Below are positions 7,625 to 16,093 of a DNA stretch of 64,000 bases, piece by piece. The translations under genes and the position numbers were made by a program. Every line of letters begins with the position of its first letter. Position 1 is the first letter of the stretch. The DNA lies in NCBI GenBank assembly GCA_035602155.1, contig DATNMW010000250.1, positions 47,240 through 111,239 of the forward strand. The letters run 5' to 3'. Origin of the DNA: Bog-159 sp035602155 (GTDB taxonomy: Bacteria > Acidobacteriota > Terriglobia > Bryobacterales > Bryobacteraceae). The notes under the pieces were generated by a model, which was not told the DNA's origin, did no database searches, and saw only the letters and a list, made by a program, of their open reading frames with translations.

Positions 7625-9837
7625 TAGTAATTCCTCACAATCGTTGCCTTGTAACTGGCACTGGGTGGAGTCACGGCGGATCCGGACAGGTTGCATAAGC
7701 GGACCGTTACCGTGTTCGTACCGCTCACCAGCATGATGCCGAAGATGCCTGCCGGCAGCGCCGGCCAGCCGGGTGCGACGGCGTCGCCGGGGTTGGCGCC
7801 GGCCACGGTCAGGGTCTGATCCGCGGCGCACCCGCCTGTCGCAATGCTAGGAAAAGCCATGGTTGCCGAGTTCATCAGATAAGTGGGGATCACGCCATTG
7901 TCCACCGCCAGGGTGCTCAGTCCGGGAGCCTCGGTATCGATGATTCCTGTTCCCGCGGCCAGCGTCTTCGCGCTCAGGAAGGCGCGTTGATCGCGTCCCC
8001 CCGTGCTGTCCCATGTGCCATTGGTTGCGGTCCAGGTGTACACCGGCAAGACGTTCGGCGGAAAGGATGTAATACCAGCCTGCTGGATGCAGCCGGCCGA
8101 GCACGCGACGGTCAGATTATTCCCCACCATGAGAGTGCCGGAAGGGCTCACGTAAATATACGCCGTACCGATACCGCTCCCGCTGACCGTGGCGGTCGCG
8201 CTGTTTGTAATGCTGTACACCTGGTAGCCGAAGCGCACGTTGCACGGCGACGTGGGCCCGCAACCCGCGCCGATGCTCAGTGCGGTGGAGGATGCGCGCA
8301 CCGCAGCCAGATCTCCAAGCTGGTACGCCATGGTCACGCCAGTGCCGGCAGCGCTCGACGGCTGCCATGCGGATGCCGCCGAGTTCCACACCAACGCCTG
8401 TCCGTTGCCGGGGAGCGTGCTGGAGACGGCTTGTCCCTGGATGGCCCTCACCGTGGCGGCAGTCAACGTGCCGCTGAGATCGCCGCCCGCACTGGGCAGT
8501 TGGCTGGAGCCAACCGTGCCGGATATCTGCGGGAAACTGTAGTCTCCGCTCTGCGCGGTGACGATGCCGGTTCTGCCGAATACGCTGCTGACCGCGCCGC
8601 TGCCCGATACCGTGCCCGGCTGCCACGCGGACGCGCTCGCATTCCAGATCAACGCCTGGCCGCTGGTAGGGGCCGTGTTCGCCACCACCCGGTTTTGAAT
8701 GCCGGTCACCGTGGCGGCGGTCAATGTGCCGTTCAGATCGCCACCCGCACTGGGTAGTTGGCTGGAGGCGACCGAGCCGGATATTTGCGCGAAACCGTAG
8801 TCTCCGGTCTGGGATGCGACTGCGCCAGTTCTGCCGAACACGCTGCTGACCGCGCCGCTGCCCGATACCGTGCCTGGCTGCCACGCGGACGCAGTCGAGT
8901 TCCATACCAAGGCCTGGCCACTGGTGGGGGCGGTGTTCGCCACCAGCCGGTTCTGAATGCCGGTAACCGTGGCGGCGGTCAATGTGCCGCTCACATCACC
9001 GCCCGCGCTGGGCAGTTGGCTGGAGCCTACGCTACCCGATATCTGTCCGAAACTGTAGTCTCCGGTCTGCGCCATTACCGCGCCGGTTCTGGCGAACACG
9101 CTGGTTACCGCACCGCCGCCTCCGCTCACGGACGCAGTGCCCGCGCCGTTTACTACGCAGTAGCCGGTCTGCGCCGTAGTGAAATTAATTGTGACGTTGT
9201 AGGTCGTAGGGCTGATTTGGACGGTGTTCGGCTCTACCTCCTGCGGCGGCGTAGAATTGTCATAGCAAGCTACAACCAGGTTGGCCGTTCCGAACTGGTG
9301 TACCGTCCCTGGAATCGTAATGCTGACTTGCGCCGCGAACGCATACGAGGCGTTGCCGGTTTCGGCCGCCGCCGGCTGCCATTGGTTCGTGGCGGCGTCC
9401 CATTGTAATACCTGATCGCTGGACGGGGCCGCGCTGCTTACATTCCGTCCTTGCAGCCGGGTTACCGTCAATGCGCCCGGAGCGCCGGATATGTCTCCGC
9501 CCAGCGCGAGCCATTCGGTGCTGATTCCGTTGCTGGACAGCACTTCGTTTGTGTCGCTCGAATTCACCGGCAGGCTGCTGCCTTCTACCGTCCACGTATT
9601 TACAGCATCGCAGGCGTATACATTGCTGCCTGCGGACGCCGTCGTCAGGAAGAAGAACTGCCCTACCGCGCAAGTGGGGGGCAGGCTGCTTCCCGTTTGC
9701 ATCGGCTTCGTGGATGTGGCCGCCGAAAAATCGACGCTCTTGCTCTGCGTGCGCAAATCCACCAATGTCTGACCCTCTCCCGTAGCGATAAACCAAGTCC
9801 ACAAGAAGAGCCCTGCTGCAAATCTGCATTTGTTCAT
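7624..9837 (-). CDS. Secreted fibre-like protein with three 86-residue tail-fibre-type repeats (737 aa)
   Basis: ATG 9837 (MNKCRFAAGLFLWTW) gives a signal peptide ending near GEGQ. Residues 40-95 carry the module LPPTC..G, NVYACDAVNTWT that is also found in the next gene. Residues about 240-500 are three near-identical copies of a unit built on SVFGRTGAV, TGDY.F.QISG, SSQLPSAGGD, GTLTAATVTGIQ and SGQALVWN..ASAWQPG. Such GRTGAV/GDY/ISG units are known from phage tail fibres and bacterial surface fibres. The C-terminal 200 residues are beta-rich with no recognised enzyme motif. It leads the 3-gene secreted block. I infer an extracellular fibre or adhesin. Confidence 0.85.
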   Translation of the reverse strand: MNKCRFAAGLFLWTWFIATGEGQTLVDLRTQSKSVDFSAATSTKPMQTGSSLPPTCAVGQFFFLTTASAGSNVYACDAVNTWTVEGSSLPVNSSDTNEVLSSNGISTEWLALGGDISGAPGALTVTRLQGRNVSSAAPSSDQVLQWDAATNQWQPAAAETGNASYAFAAQVSITIPGTVHQFGTANLVVACYDNSTPPQEVEPNTVQISPTTYNVTINFTTAQTGYCVVNGAGTASVSGGGGAVTSVFARTGAVMAQTGDYSFGQISGSVGSSQLPSAGGDVSGTLTAATVTGIQNRLVANTAPTSGQALVWNSTASAWQPGTVSGSGAVSSVFGRTGAVASQTGDYGFAQISGSVASSQLPSAGGDLNGTLTAATVTGIQNRVVANTAPTSGQALIWNASASAWQPGTVSGSGAVSSVFGRTGIVTAQSGDYSFPQISGTVGSSQLPSAGGDLSGTLTAATVRAIQGQAVSSTLPGNGQALVWNSAASAWQPSSAAGTGVTMAYQLGDLAAVRASSTALSIGAGCGPTSPCNVRFGYQVYSITNSATATVSGSGIGTAYIYVSPSGTLMVGNNLTVACSAGCIQQAGITSFPPNVLPVYTWTATNGTWDSTGGRDQRAFLSAKTLAAGTGIIDTEAPGLSTLAVDNGVIPTYLMNSATMAFPSIATGGCAADQTLTVAGANPGDAVAPGWPALPAGIFGIMLVSGTNTVTVRLCNLSGSAVTPPSASYKATIVRNY
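8334..9107 (-). repeat. Three tandem 258-bp coding repeats
   Basis: Blocks starting near 9107, 8849 and 8591 repeat with a period of 258 bp, so one unit is exactly 86 codons and the frame is kept. The first two are almost identical in DNA and the third has diverged, which suggests recent unequal duplication inside the fibre gene. Confidence 0.8.
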
Positions 9838-10398
9838 GTCTTCGCGAAGGCCTCTACATAGACTCGATAAAACGAGGCCACTCCCTGATTTGAGTCCAGC
9901 ACACCCCAGCACGGATCTGGCAGGTCAATCGGCTGCAAGTCATAGAAAGTACAGGGGCCGAAATGTAGATTACCTTTGTGACTCGTGTTGAGCGGATCCC
10001 TCGGCCGCTGGCTGGACTCGTGGGCGTGTCCGTCCCGGTAAGCGTCGCCGCGCATCCCGGTGCGGGCGCTTGCAGCAGAGGCACAACCGCTCGTAGGGTT
10101 CGAAGGCCCCATCAACCTCTTTGATATCCGCCAGAATTTCCGCATTGCTTGGTTGGTGCGATTTTACGACTTCATTGTTTACTCCTACCAATACCAACGC
10201 ACAGAGCAAGCTAAAGACAAAAAGGCACAGAAACAGCGGTGCCACCCAGGCGGGGAGATTAGGCGCCAGAGCGATGGGGATCGCGGCCAAGAGGACTGAT
10301 CCCGCTAAGCCGAAGAGAGCATAGTAAATTTCCGAATAGTCCAGGGAGGGCTTGGCGGACCGTGAAAGCCCGGCTTTGACTCTGCGCCAATCCCGCAC
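9834..10398 (-). pseudogene. Small two-helix membrane protein, apparently frameshifted
   Basis: From GTG 10398 a frame reads through two hydrophobic segments (ALFGLAGSVLLAAIPIAL and VAPLFLCLFVFSLLCALVLV), then VGVNNEVVKS and ADIKEVDGAFEPYE, and ends at 9970 in a low-quality Arg-rich tail. The next frame carries a protein-like tail (NLHFGPCTFYDLQPIDLP, VASFYRVYVEAFAKT) whose TGA overlaps the next gene's ATG in the ATGA arrangement used at other junctions here. I infer one coupled gene broken by an indel between about 10100 and 10010, or a sequencing error. No family is recognised. If intact it would be an inner-membrane partner of the secreted operon. Confidence 0.45.
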
Positions 10399-11020
10399 CC
10401 TGGTCGCAATGCGGTGCTCGCTGCCTTGTGACGGAATGAAGAGGGGATCTTCACGCAGAATGCAGAATAGAGATGGAGTTTCGCAGAGTGTGGGGCCGCG
10501 TCGGTGATTTTGGCGTCATTGTTGTTAACCCCTACCGTTCGCTCAAGTGCGCTCGGCTCGTCCCATAGGTTAGGCGCAGCAGTTGCGCCAGTAGATTTCG
10601 CCGGCCTCGTTGCAAGTCGTAGAAAATACAGCATCAAAATGTTGGCTACCGCGTGACCGACCAAATACCACCTTGCTCCGGTCCTATCAGTGTGTCGGTT
10701 GGCTGGCAACCGCAACAGATTCCCGGACCTGACTATGCAAGATCGTCCCTGTCTACACAGTCGGTTTAGTCCATGTAGAATCAGCGACTTGACTTTGTTT
10801 GTTTGACCTGGAAAGCGTTCGCACGGGTCAAGGAGCAGTGCTGTCAACACGGTGCCGCATCCCTGATGAGAAGGGGATTGAGACCGTGGCGTTGCCCACC
10901 TGTATTGGCGGGCCGGGAAAGCGTGACGCCGGCCCGGCCGCTGTTTCCGCGGCGTCTATGTGAGAATCGTGCGTCTTATGTGAGAATCGTGTAGGGAGCC
11001 TTAACGGGCATCCGTACATT
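10399..11020. other. Intergenic region upstream of asnB; no convincing gene
   Basis: The minus-strand frame across 10305-10850 has poor composition and no recognisable motif. Two short stretches (near 10605-10640 and 10520-10545) resemble, on the minus strand, the CATTT..CTATGACTTGCA and GGTAGG.GTAAACAA parts of the small membrane-protein gene downstream, so a decayed paralogue may lie here. The only clear structure is the direct repeat just before asnB. Confidence 0.4.
10957..10991 (+). promoter_or_regulatory. Pair of perfect 15-bp direct repeats upstream of asnB
   Basis: TATGTGAGAATCGTG occurs at 10957-10971 and again at 10977-10991, an offset of exactly 20 bp or about two helical turns. 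The second copy ends 29 bp before the asnB start. The spacing suits two protomers of a regulator on one DNA face. No known operator is recognised. Confidence 0.45.
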
Positions 11021-12937
11021 ATGTGTGGCATCGCAGGATTCGTAACCCGCTCCCCCAGCCCATCGCCGGACTCGCTGCTTGCCCGCATGACGGACACCAT
11101 CCGCCATCGCGGTCCCGACGGCTCCGGTTACTATCGCGATGCCTTCGCCTCCCTGGGCCACCGCCGCCTCAGCATCATCGATGTCGCCGGAGGCCACCAG
11201 CCCATGTCCAACGAAGACGGCGCGCTCCGGATCACCTACAACGGCGAGATATTCAATCACGCCGATCTCCGTCCAGCCCTGGAACAGGCCGGCCACCAAT
11301 ACCGCACCCGCTGCGATACCGAAACTATCCTCCATGCCTATGAGCAATACGGGCCGGATTGCGTGACGCGCTTCCGCGGCATGTTCTCGTTCGCCATTTG
11401 GGAGAAAAACTCGCGCACGCTGTTCTGCGCTCGCGACCGCCTCGGCAAAAAGCCCTTTTATTACTATTGGGACGGCCATCTGTTCGCCTTCGCCTCCGAG
11501 ATCAAAGCGTTGCTCGAACACCCCGCCATCTCCCCGCATTTCGACGAATCGCTGCTCTCGGAATACCTCGACTTCGGCTACTGTTCCGGTGAGCAAACGC
11601 TTTTCTCAGGCATCCGCAAGCTCATGCCGGGGTACTGGCTCCGCCTGACGCCCGAACAACTCGAAATCCGCCAGTACTGGGAGATTCCCCGCCCCGCCGG
11701 CCATCAAGAGAACAACGCCAAGCGCGACGACCAATCCTGGATCGCGGAATGCCGCACGCGTTTGGAAGAAGCGGTCCGCACGCGCCTCATGAGCGACGTG
11801 CCCCTCGGGATGTTCCTCTCCGGCGGCGTCGATTCCAGCGCCATCGCCGCGCTGATGAAGCCCATGTCGAAAGGGCCTGTCCAAACTTTCGCGGTAGGCT
11901 ATCGCGAGCAGGCCTTCAGCGAACTCGCCTACGCCCGCCAGGTCGCGGAAAAAATCGGCACTGAGCACCATGAAATAGTCATTGGCCGGGACGATTTCTT
12001 CAACGCCCTGCCGAAATTGATCTGGCACGAAGATGAACCCATCAGTTGGCCCTCCAGCGTCTCGCTGTATTGCGTGTCGCGCCTCGCTGCGGAGCAGGTG
12101 AAGGTCGTGCTTACCGGCGAAGGCAGCGACGAGATGTTCGCCGGTTACGCCCGCTACCGCACTTACATCCTTAACCAGCGCTTGCTGAAGCTTTACCGAT
12201 CTGCGCCCCGCTCCTTGCGCGCATCCGTCCGCTCCGGAATAGACGGCTCCCGCCTGCTTTCGGGTAACATCCGGCGCAAGCTGCAGCATTCCGTGCTGGG
12301 CCGCGGCAACGATCTGGAATCCCTCTACCTGGATAACTTCTATGCCGCGTTCTCGCGCGCCGAGCAGCAACGCTTGCTGAACGCGCCCGTGGGAGCCACT
12401 TGCGATTCATTTCTGCATTACTGGAATGAGCGGCCGGACGCCTCTCTGCTGTCCCGCATGCTCTACGCCGACCAGAAAACCTACCTCGTCGAGCTGCTCA
12501 TGAAGCAGGACCAGATGAGTATGGCCTGTTCCATCGAGAGCCGCGTTCCTTTTCTGGACCACCAGTTCGTCGAATTCGCCGCGTCCGTTCCCGATCGCAT
12601 GAAGCTCCGCGGCGGTGTGGGCAAATACATTCTGAAGCGCGCCGTCGAAGACATTCTCCCGCACGACATCGTTTATCGCAGAAAGATGGGCTTCCCCACG
12701 CCGCTCCGCCAATGGCTGATGGACCCCAGCGCCGATGCCCTAATCTCCCAGCTTCAGGACCGCGACGGCCTGCTGGCCCCCTATATCGATTTCAAGTACT
12801 TGAACGATCTCCTCACCCGCCATAAGAACGGCCTGGAAGATGCTAGCGACCGCATTTGGCGTCTTCTGAATCTGCAGCTTTGGGGCGACATCTTCATCAC
12901 CAGTCGGACAGGTATCCTTGCCTGTCCCCTCCCATGA
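11021..12937 (+). CDS. asnB: Asparagine synthase (glutamine-hydrolysing) type amidotransferase
   Basis: The protein starts MCGIAGF, so Cys2 is the glutaminase nucleophile of a class II glutamine amidotransferase (residues 2-200). The synthetase half follows with the PP-loop SGGVDSS near residue 267 and LTGEGSDEMFAGY near 365. At 638 residues it is a normal AsnB length. In polysaccharide loci such proteins often amidate sugar acids or aminoacyl groups rather than make free asparagine, and the neighbours here (heparinase-like, GT4, WecB) favour that role; this is inference. Its last residues (TSRTGILACPLP) are encoded by a hairpin repeat, and its stop overlaps the next ATG as ATGA. Confidence 0.92.
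   Translation: MCGIAGFVTRSPSPSPDSLLARMTDTIRHRGPDGSGYYRDAFASLGHRRLSIIDVAGGHQPMSNEDGALRITYNGEIFNHADLRPALEQAGHQYRTRCDTETILHAYEQYGPDCVTRFRGMFSFAIWEKNSRTLFCARDRLGKKPFYYYWDGHLFAFASEIKALLEHPAISPHFDESLLSEYLDFGYCSGEQTLFSGIRKLMPGYWLRLTPEQLEIRQYWEIPRPAGHQENNAKRDDQSWIAECRTRLEEAVRTRLMSDVPLGMFLSGGVDSSAIAALMKPMSKGPVQTFAVGYREQAFSELAYARQVAEKIGTEHHEIVIGRDDFFNALPKLIWHEDEPISWPSSVSLYCVSRLAAEQVKVVLTGEGSDEMFAGYARYRTYILNQRLLKLYRSAPRSLRASVRSGIDGSRLLSGNIRRKLQHSVLGRGNDLESLYLDNFYAAFSRAEQQRLLNAPVGATCDSFLHYWNERPDASLLSRMLYADQKTYLVELLMKQDQMSMACSIESRVPFLDHQFVEFAASVPDRMKLRGGVGKYILKRAVEDILPHDIVYRRKMGFPTPLRQWLMDPSADALISQLQDRDGLLAPYIDFKYLNDLLTRHKNGLEDASDRIWRLLNLQLWGDIFITSRTGILACPLP
12904..12927. repeat. REP-like hairpin at the 3' end of asnB
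   Basis: Arms GGACAGG (12906-12912) and CCTGTCC (12921-12927) flank an 8-nt loop. The sequence lies inside the last codons of asnB and supplies its TGILACPL tail, so it looks like a dispersed palindromic repeat that replaced the original stop region. No second copy was found in the window. Confidence 0.45.
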
Positions 12938-14676
12938 ACCTCACCCGACTGCTGCAAATGAGCCCGGCCGAAATCGGCACCCGCGCCAAACAAGCTTTCT
13001 CCAAACGTTGGAGCAACCCTCCAGCTTGCCGGCTAGTCCCGTCTGCCGCGACCCCGACCCTCCCGGACCTGCCCCCGCTCGCGACACTCGACGAAGCCGA
13101 GCGCATCTGTCGTCACCGCTTCGATCTGCTCGGCTACAAGGATCTGGATTTCGGCACACCCATCGATTGGCACTTCGACCCAGTCCATAACAAGCGTGCC
13201 CCCCGCATACCCTGGTATCAAATTCCATTCCTGGACTTCGCCCAAATTGGCGATCACAAGGTCATCTGGGAGCTGAACCGCCACCAGCATCTCGTCACCC
13301 TGGCCCAAGCCTGTTTCCGCGACGAAATCTTAGCCCAATGGACCCACTGGCAGAGCGAGAACCCCTACCCGATCGGAATCAACTGGTCGAGCACACTGGA
13401 AGTCGCCTTTCGGGCGCTGTCTTGGCTCTGGGTTCGCCACCTAATCGGAGATTTTCACCCTGACTTAATCCCCGCCCTGCACCTTCACGGCTGGTACATT
13501 GAGAGATTTCTATCCACCTACTTCTCCCCCAACACGCACTTGCTCGGTGAAGGTGTGGCGCTCTTCTCCATCGGTCTGCTTTGTCCGCAAATCGCCGATG
13601 CGCCCCGCTGGCAATCCCGCGGCTGGAAAATCGTCTTGCAGCAGGCCGAAACCCAAGTTCGTCCCGACGGCTTCCACTTCGAGCAATCCGTCTACTACCA
13701 CATCTATGCCCTGGATTTCTTCCGGTTCGCGCGAGACATGGCTGCGATAAATGCGCTCCCCATCCCACCGTCTTTCGATCGCACAATCGAGAAAATGAGC
13801 GAGGCCCTGGCAGCCCTCTCCCAAGCCGGCCGCGCGCCAAACTTCGGAGACGACGACGGAGGCCGCGTCATCGTCTCTCCGCGTCTCCGCGTCTCCGCGT
13901 CTCCCCCTCGCTCCGTAGGCGGCATCTACACGATGACCTCGCCGCACACCCAACTCTTCGTCGACGCCGGCCCGCATGGCGCCCTCACTGCCGGACATGG
14001 CCATGCTGACGCCCTTAGCGTCCAACTAATCGCTAACGGTCGCCCCATACTGATCGATCCCGGCACCTTCTGCTACGTCTGCCCAGATCGCGATCGCTTT
14101 CGCGGCACCGCCGCCCACAACACGCTGCAAGTGGACGGCCGCGGTCAAGCCCAGCCCAACGGCCCCTTCGCCTGGACCGGCATGCCCGAAACCACCGTAG
14201 ACCATTGGCACACCAGCAAGGGCTTCGATCTCTTCGCCGGACATCACAACGGCTACCATCCCGTCATCCACCATCGCTGGGTGTTCGGTCTCAAGAACAA
14301 ATTCTGGCTGGTGCGCGATGTTGTGACTGGCCCCCTCGACCACCAACTGGACATCCACTGGCACTACCTCAATGAACGTGACATTGCCATCCTGCCGCCC
14401 GCCGGCCACAACTGGACGCAATCAATCGAACCCTGGGACTGGTCCCCAGTCTACGGAAAGAAAGAACCCGCCAAAGTCCTACGATTCAGCAACAAAACCG
14501 CACTGCCCGCCGATTTCGCCGTGCTGCTCGTTCCGGGGGCGCCAGGTACATTCAAGCAAACCGCGCCCGGCGCCTACCACTACGACGAGCCGCAAGCTTC
14601 GCATGAATTCATTTTCGGCGACCGTTTTATCTACCGCGCTACTGGCCCCGCAGGCGTTACCGAGTTCTTCCTATGA
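12934..14676 (+). CDS. Heparinase II/III family protein (580 aa)
   Basis: ATG 12934 overlaps the asnB stop. The N-terminal 300 residues are the alpha-helical toroid (NYEL-like start MNLTRLLQMSPAEI, conserved N.HLLGEGVAL). The C-terminal half carries the family signature GHGHADALSVQL and ILIDPGTFCY near residue 354, then RGTAAHNTLQVDG. These proteins are lyases for uronic-acid polysaccharides, but in exopolysaccharide operons of this type they are often modification or turnover enzymes. No signal peptide is seen, so the copy may be cytoplasmic. A short 8-bp microsatellite at 13874-13904 inserts SPRLRVSASP in a loop between two conserved segments. It is coupled to the following GT4 by ATGA. Confidence 0.88.
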   Translation: MNLTRLLQMSPAEIGTRAKQAFSKRWSNPPACRLVPSAATPTLPDLPPLATLDEAERICRHRFDLLGYKDLDFGTPIDWHFDPVHNKRAPRIPWYQIPFLDFAQIGDHKVIWELNRHQHLVTLAQACFRDEILAQWTHWQSENPYPIGINWSSTLEVAFRALSWLWVRHLIGDFHPDLIPALHLHGWYIERFLSTYFSPNTHLLGEGVALFSIGLLCPQIADAPRWQSRGWKIVLQQAETQVRPDGFHFEQSVYYHIYALDFFRFARDMAAINALPIPPSFDRTIEKMSEALAALSQAGRAPNFGDDDGGRVIVSPRLRVSASPPRSVGGIYTMTSPHTQLFVDAGPHGALTAGHGHADALSVQLIANGRPILIDPGTFCYVCPDRDRFRGTAAHNTLQVDGRGQAQPNGPFAWTGMPETTVDHWHTSKGFDLFAGHHNGYHPVIHHRWVFGLKNKFWLVRDVVTGPLDHQLDIHWHYLNERDIAILPPAGHNWTQSIEPWDWSPVYGKKEPAKVLRFSNKTALPADFAVLLVPGAPGTFKQTAPGAYHYDEPQASHEFIFGDRFIYRATGPAGVTEFFL

Positions 14677-15881
14677 AAATACTATGGGTCAAAGCCGGAG
14701 GCCTGCTCCCACCCGACATGGGCGGCAAGATCCGCAGCTTCCAGATCCTCAAGCAGCTCGCCCGCCGCCACGAGATCACGCTCTTCACCTTTTACGCGCA
14801 GCATCCCGACGACCAGCATCTCCGCGGCAATGGCATCTTCTCGAATATTGTGCCCGTCCCCTTGCCGCTCCCGCCCCGGCGCAGCATCGGCGAATATCTC
14901 CGCTCCGCGCGTATCATGGCCGCCGGCCGGCCCGTCACCATCGACAAATTCCTCTATCCGGAAGTGCGGCGCCGCTACGCCGAACTTCTGGGATCCTCCA
15001 CTTTCGATGTGATCGTCTGCGACTTCCTGGTGCCGGGCTCGCTCATGCATTGGAAAACGCCCCCGCCCACCATCCTGTTCACCCATAATGTGGAGGCGCA
15101 GGTTTGGGAGCGCCACTATAAGGTCACCTCCAATCCGTTCATGAAAACCGCTTGTTGGTTGGAATCGCGCGCGCTGGCCGGCGCCGAGCGCCGTTACGTG
15201 GAGCTGGCGGATCACGTTTTGGCCGTCTCGGAAAACGATCGCGCGTTTTTTCTCCAGTATGTCGACCCCAGCCGAGTATCCGTGATTCCCACCGGCGTGG
15301 ATACCGAGTACTTCCAACCGTCGTCCGAGGCCGAACAACCGGACACGATGGCCTTCACAGGTACCATGGATTGGATGCCGAACGAGGATGGCGTCGCCTA
15401 CTTCGTCGACAAGATATTTCCGCTCATCCGGCGCGAGATCCCGGACGCAGCCTTTTGGGCCGTGGGCCGCCGTCCTCCGCGGCGCATTCAAGCGATGGCA
15501 TCCGGCAGCGTGATTGTGACCGGCGCGGTCGACGATATCCGCCCCTATCTGGGCAAAGCGGCGGTGTGCGTGGTGCCCCTGCGTAGCGGCAGTGGAACCC
15601 GCATCAAAATCTTCGAAGCCATGGCCATGGGCAAGCCCATAATCTCGACCACCATGGGAGCTGAAGGACTGCCTGTGAGCCATGGCGAGAACATCATCCT
15701 GGCCGACGATCCCGCCGATTTCGCGCACCAGGTTGTGCAACTCTTGCGCGATCCGCTGCGCCGTGCGCAACTGGGCCGGGCCGCGCGCAGGCTTGTCGAG
15801 GAGAACTATGGGTGGCCTTCGGTCGCCGCCCACTTCGACCAAATCATGCATGCCGTCCTGAAGAACGCCGCACCAGGCTAA
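14673..15881 (+). CDS. Glycosyltransferase family 4 protein
   Basis: GT-B fold enzyme of 402 residues. The N-terminal domain starts MKILWVKAGGLLPPDMGGK, with the glycine-rich acceptor-side loop. The C-terminal domain has VIPTGVDTEYF near 208, FTGTMDWMPNEDGV and the donor-binding segment GSGTRIKIFEAMAMGKPI near 305-322, whose Glu contacts the nucleotide sugar. It is expected to transfer a sugar to a lipid-linked or growing glycan at the cytoplasmic membrane face. It overlaps the heparinase-like gene by ATGA, making a three-gene unit with asnB. Donor and linkage cannot be read from sequence. A long antisense frame over this gene is a GC shadow. Confidence 0.9.
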   Translation: MKILWVKAGGLLPPDMGGKIRSFQILKQLARRHEITLFTFYAQHPDDQHLRGNGIFSNIVPVPLPLPPRRSIGEYLRSARIMAAGRPVTIDKFLYPEVRRRYAELLGSSTFDVIVCDFLVPGSLMHWKTPPPTILFTHNVEAQVWERHYKVTSNPFMKTACWLESRALAGAERRYVELADHVLAVSENDRAFFLQYVDPSRVSVIPTGVDTEYFQPSSEAEQPDTMAFTGTMDWMPNEDGVAYFVDKIFPLIRREIPDAAFWAVGRRPPRRIQAMASGSVIVTGAVDDIRPYLGKAAVCVVPLRSGSGTRIKIFEAMAMGKPIISTTMGAEGLPVSHGENIILADDPADFAHQVVQLLRDPLRRAQLGRAARRLVEENYGWPSVAAHFDQIMHAVLKNAAPG

Positions 15882-16093
15882 ACGGACCTCTTTATGGCTG
15901 TCTTCCCTCTGGTACAGCCAGGCTAGAGTCCAGGTGCATCGCCGCGCAATATTTATTGAGAATTCACGCCCTCAGCGCCAACCTCAGTTCAGTGGCGCTC
16001 GGTCCTGCCACATCGATTTTTCACCATAACAGTCGCAGTTGTGCTGCTGATGGTAATGCTGGAGATCCTATTGGTTCGTGGAATTCTCGCATC

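Noticed and set aside
10305..10850. 181-codon minus-strand frame upstream of the small membrane protein
   Set aside because: Composition is unlike that of a protein and it runs over the start of the membrane-protein frame; no motif.
14682..15851. 389-codon open frame antisense to the GT4 gene
   Set aside because: GC-rich third positions of the real gene open the opposite strand. The antisense product is Gly/His/Arg-rich with no motif, while the sense strand has clear GT4 motifs.
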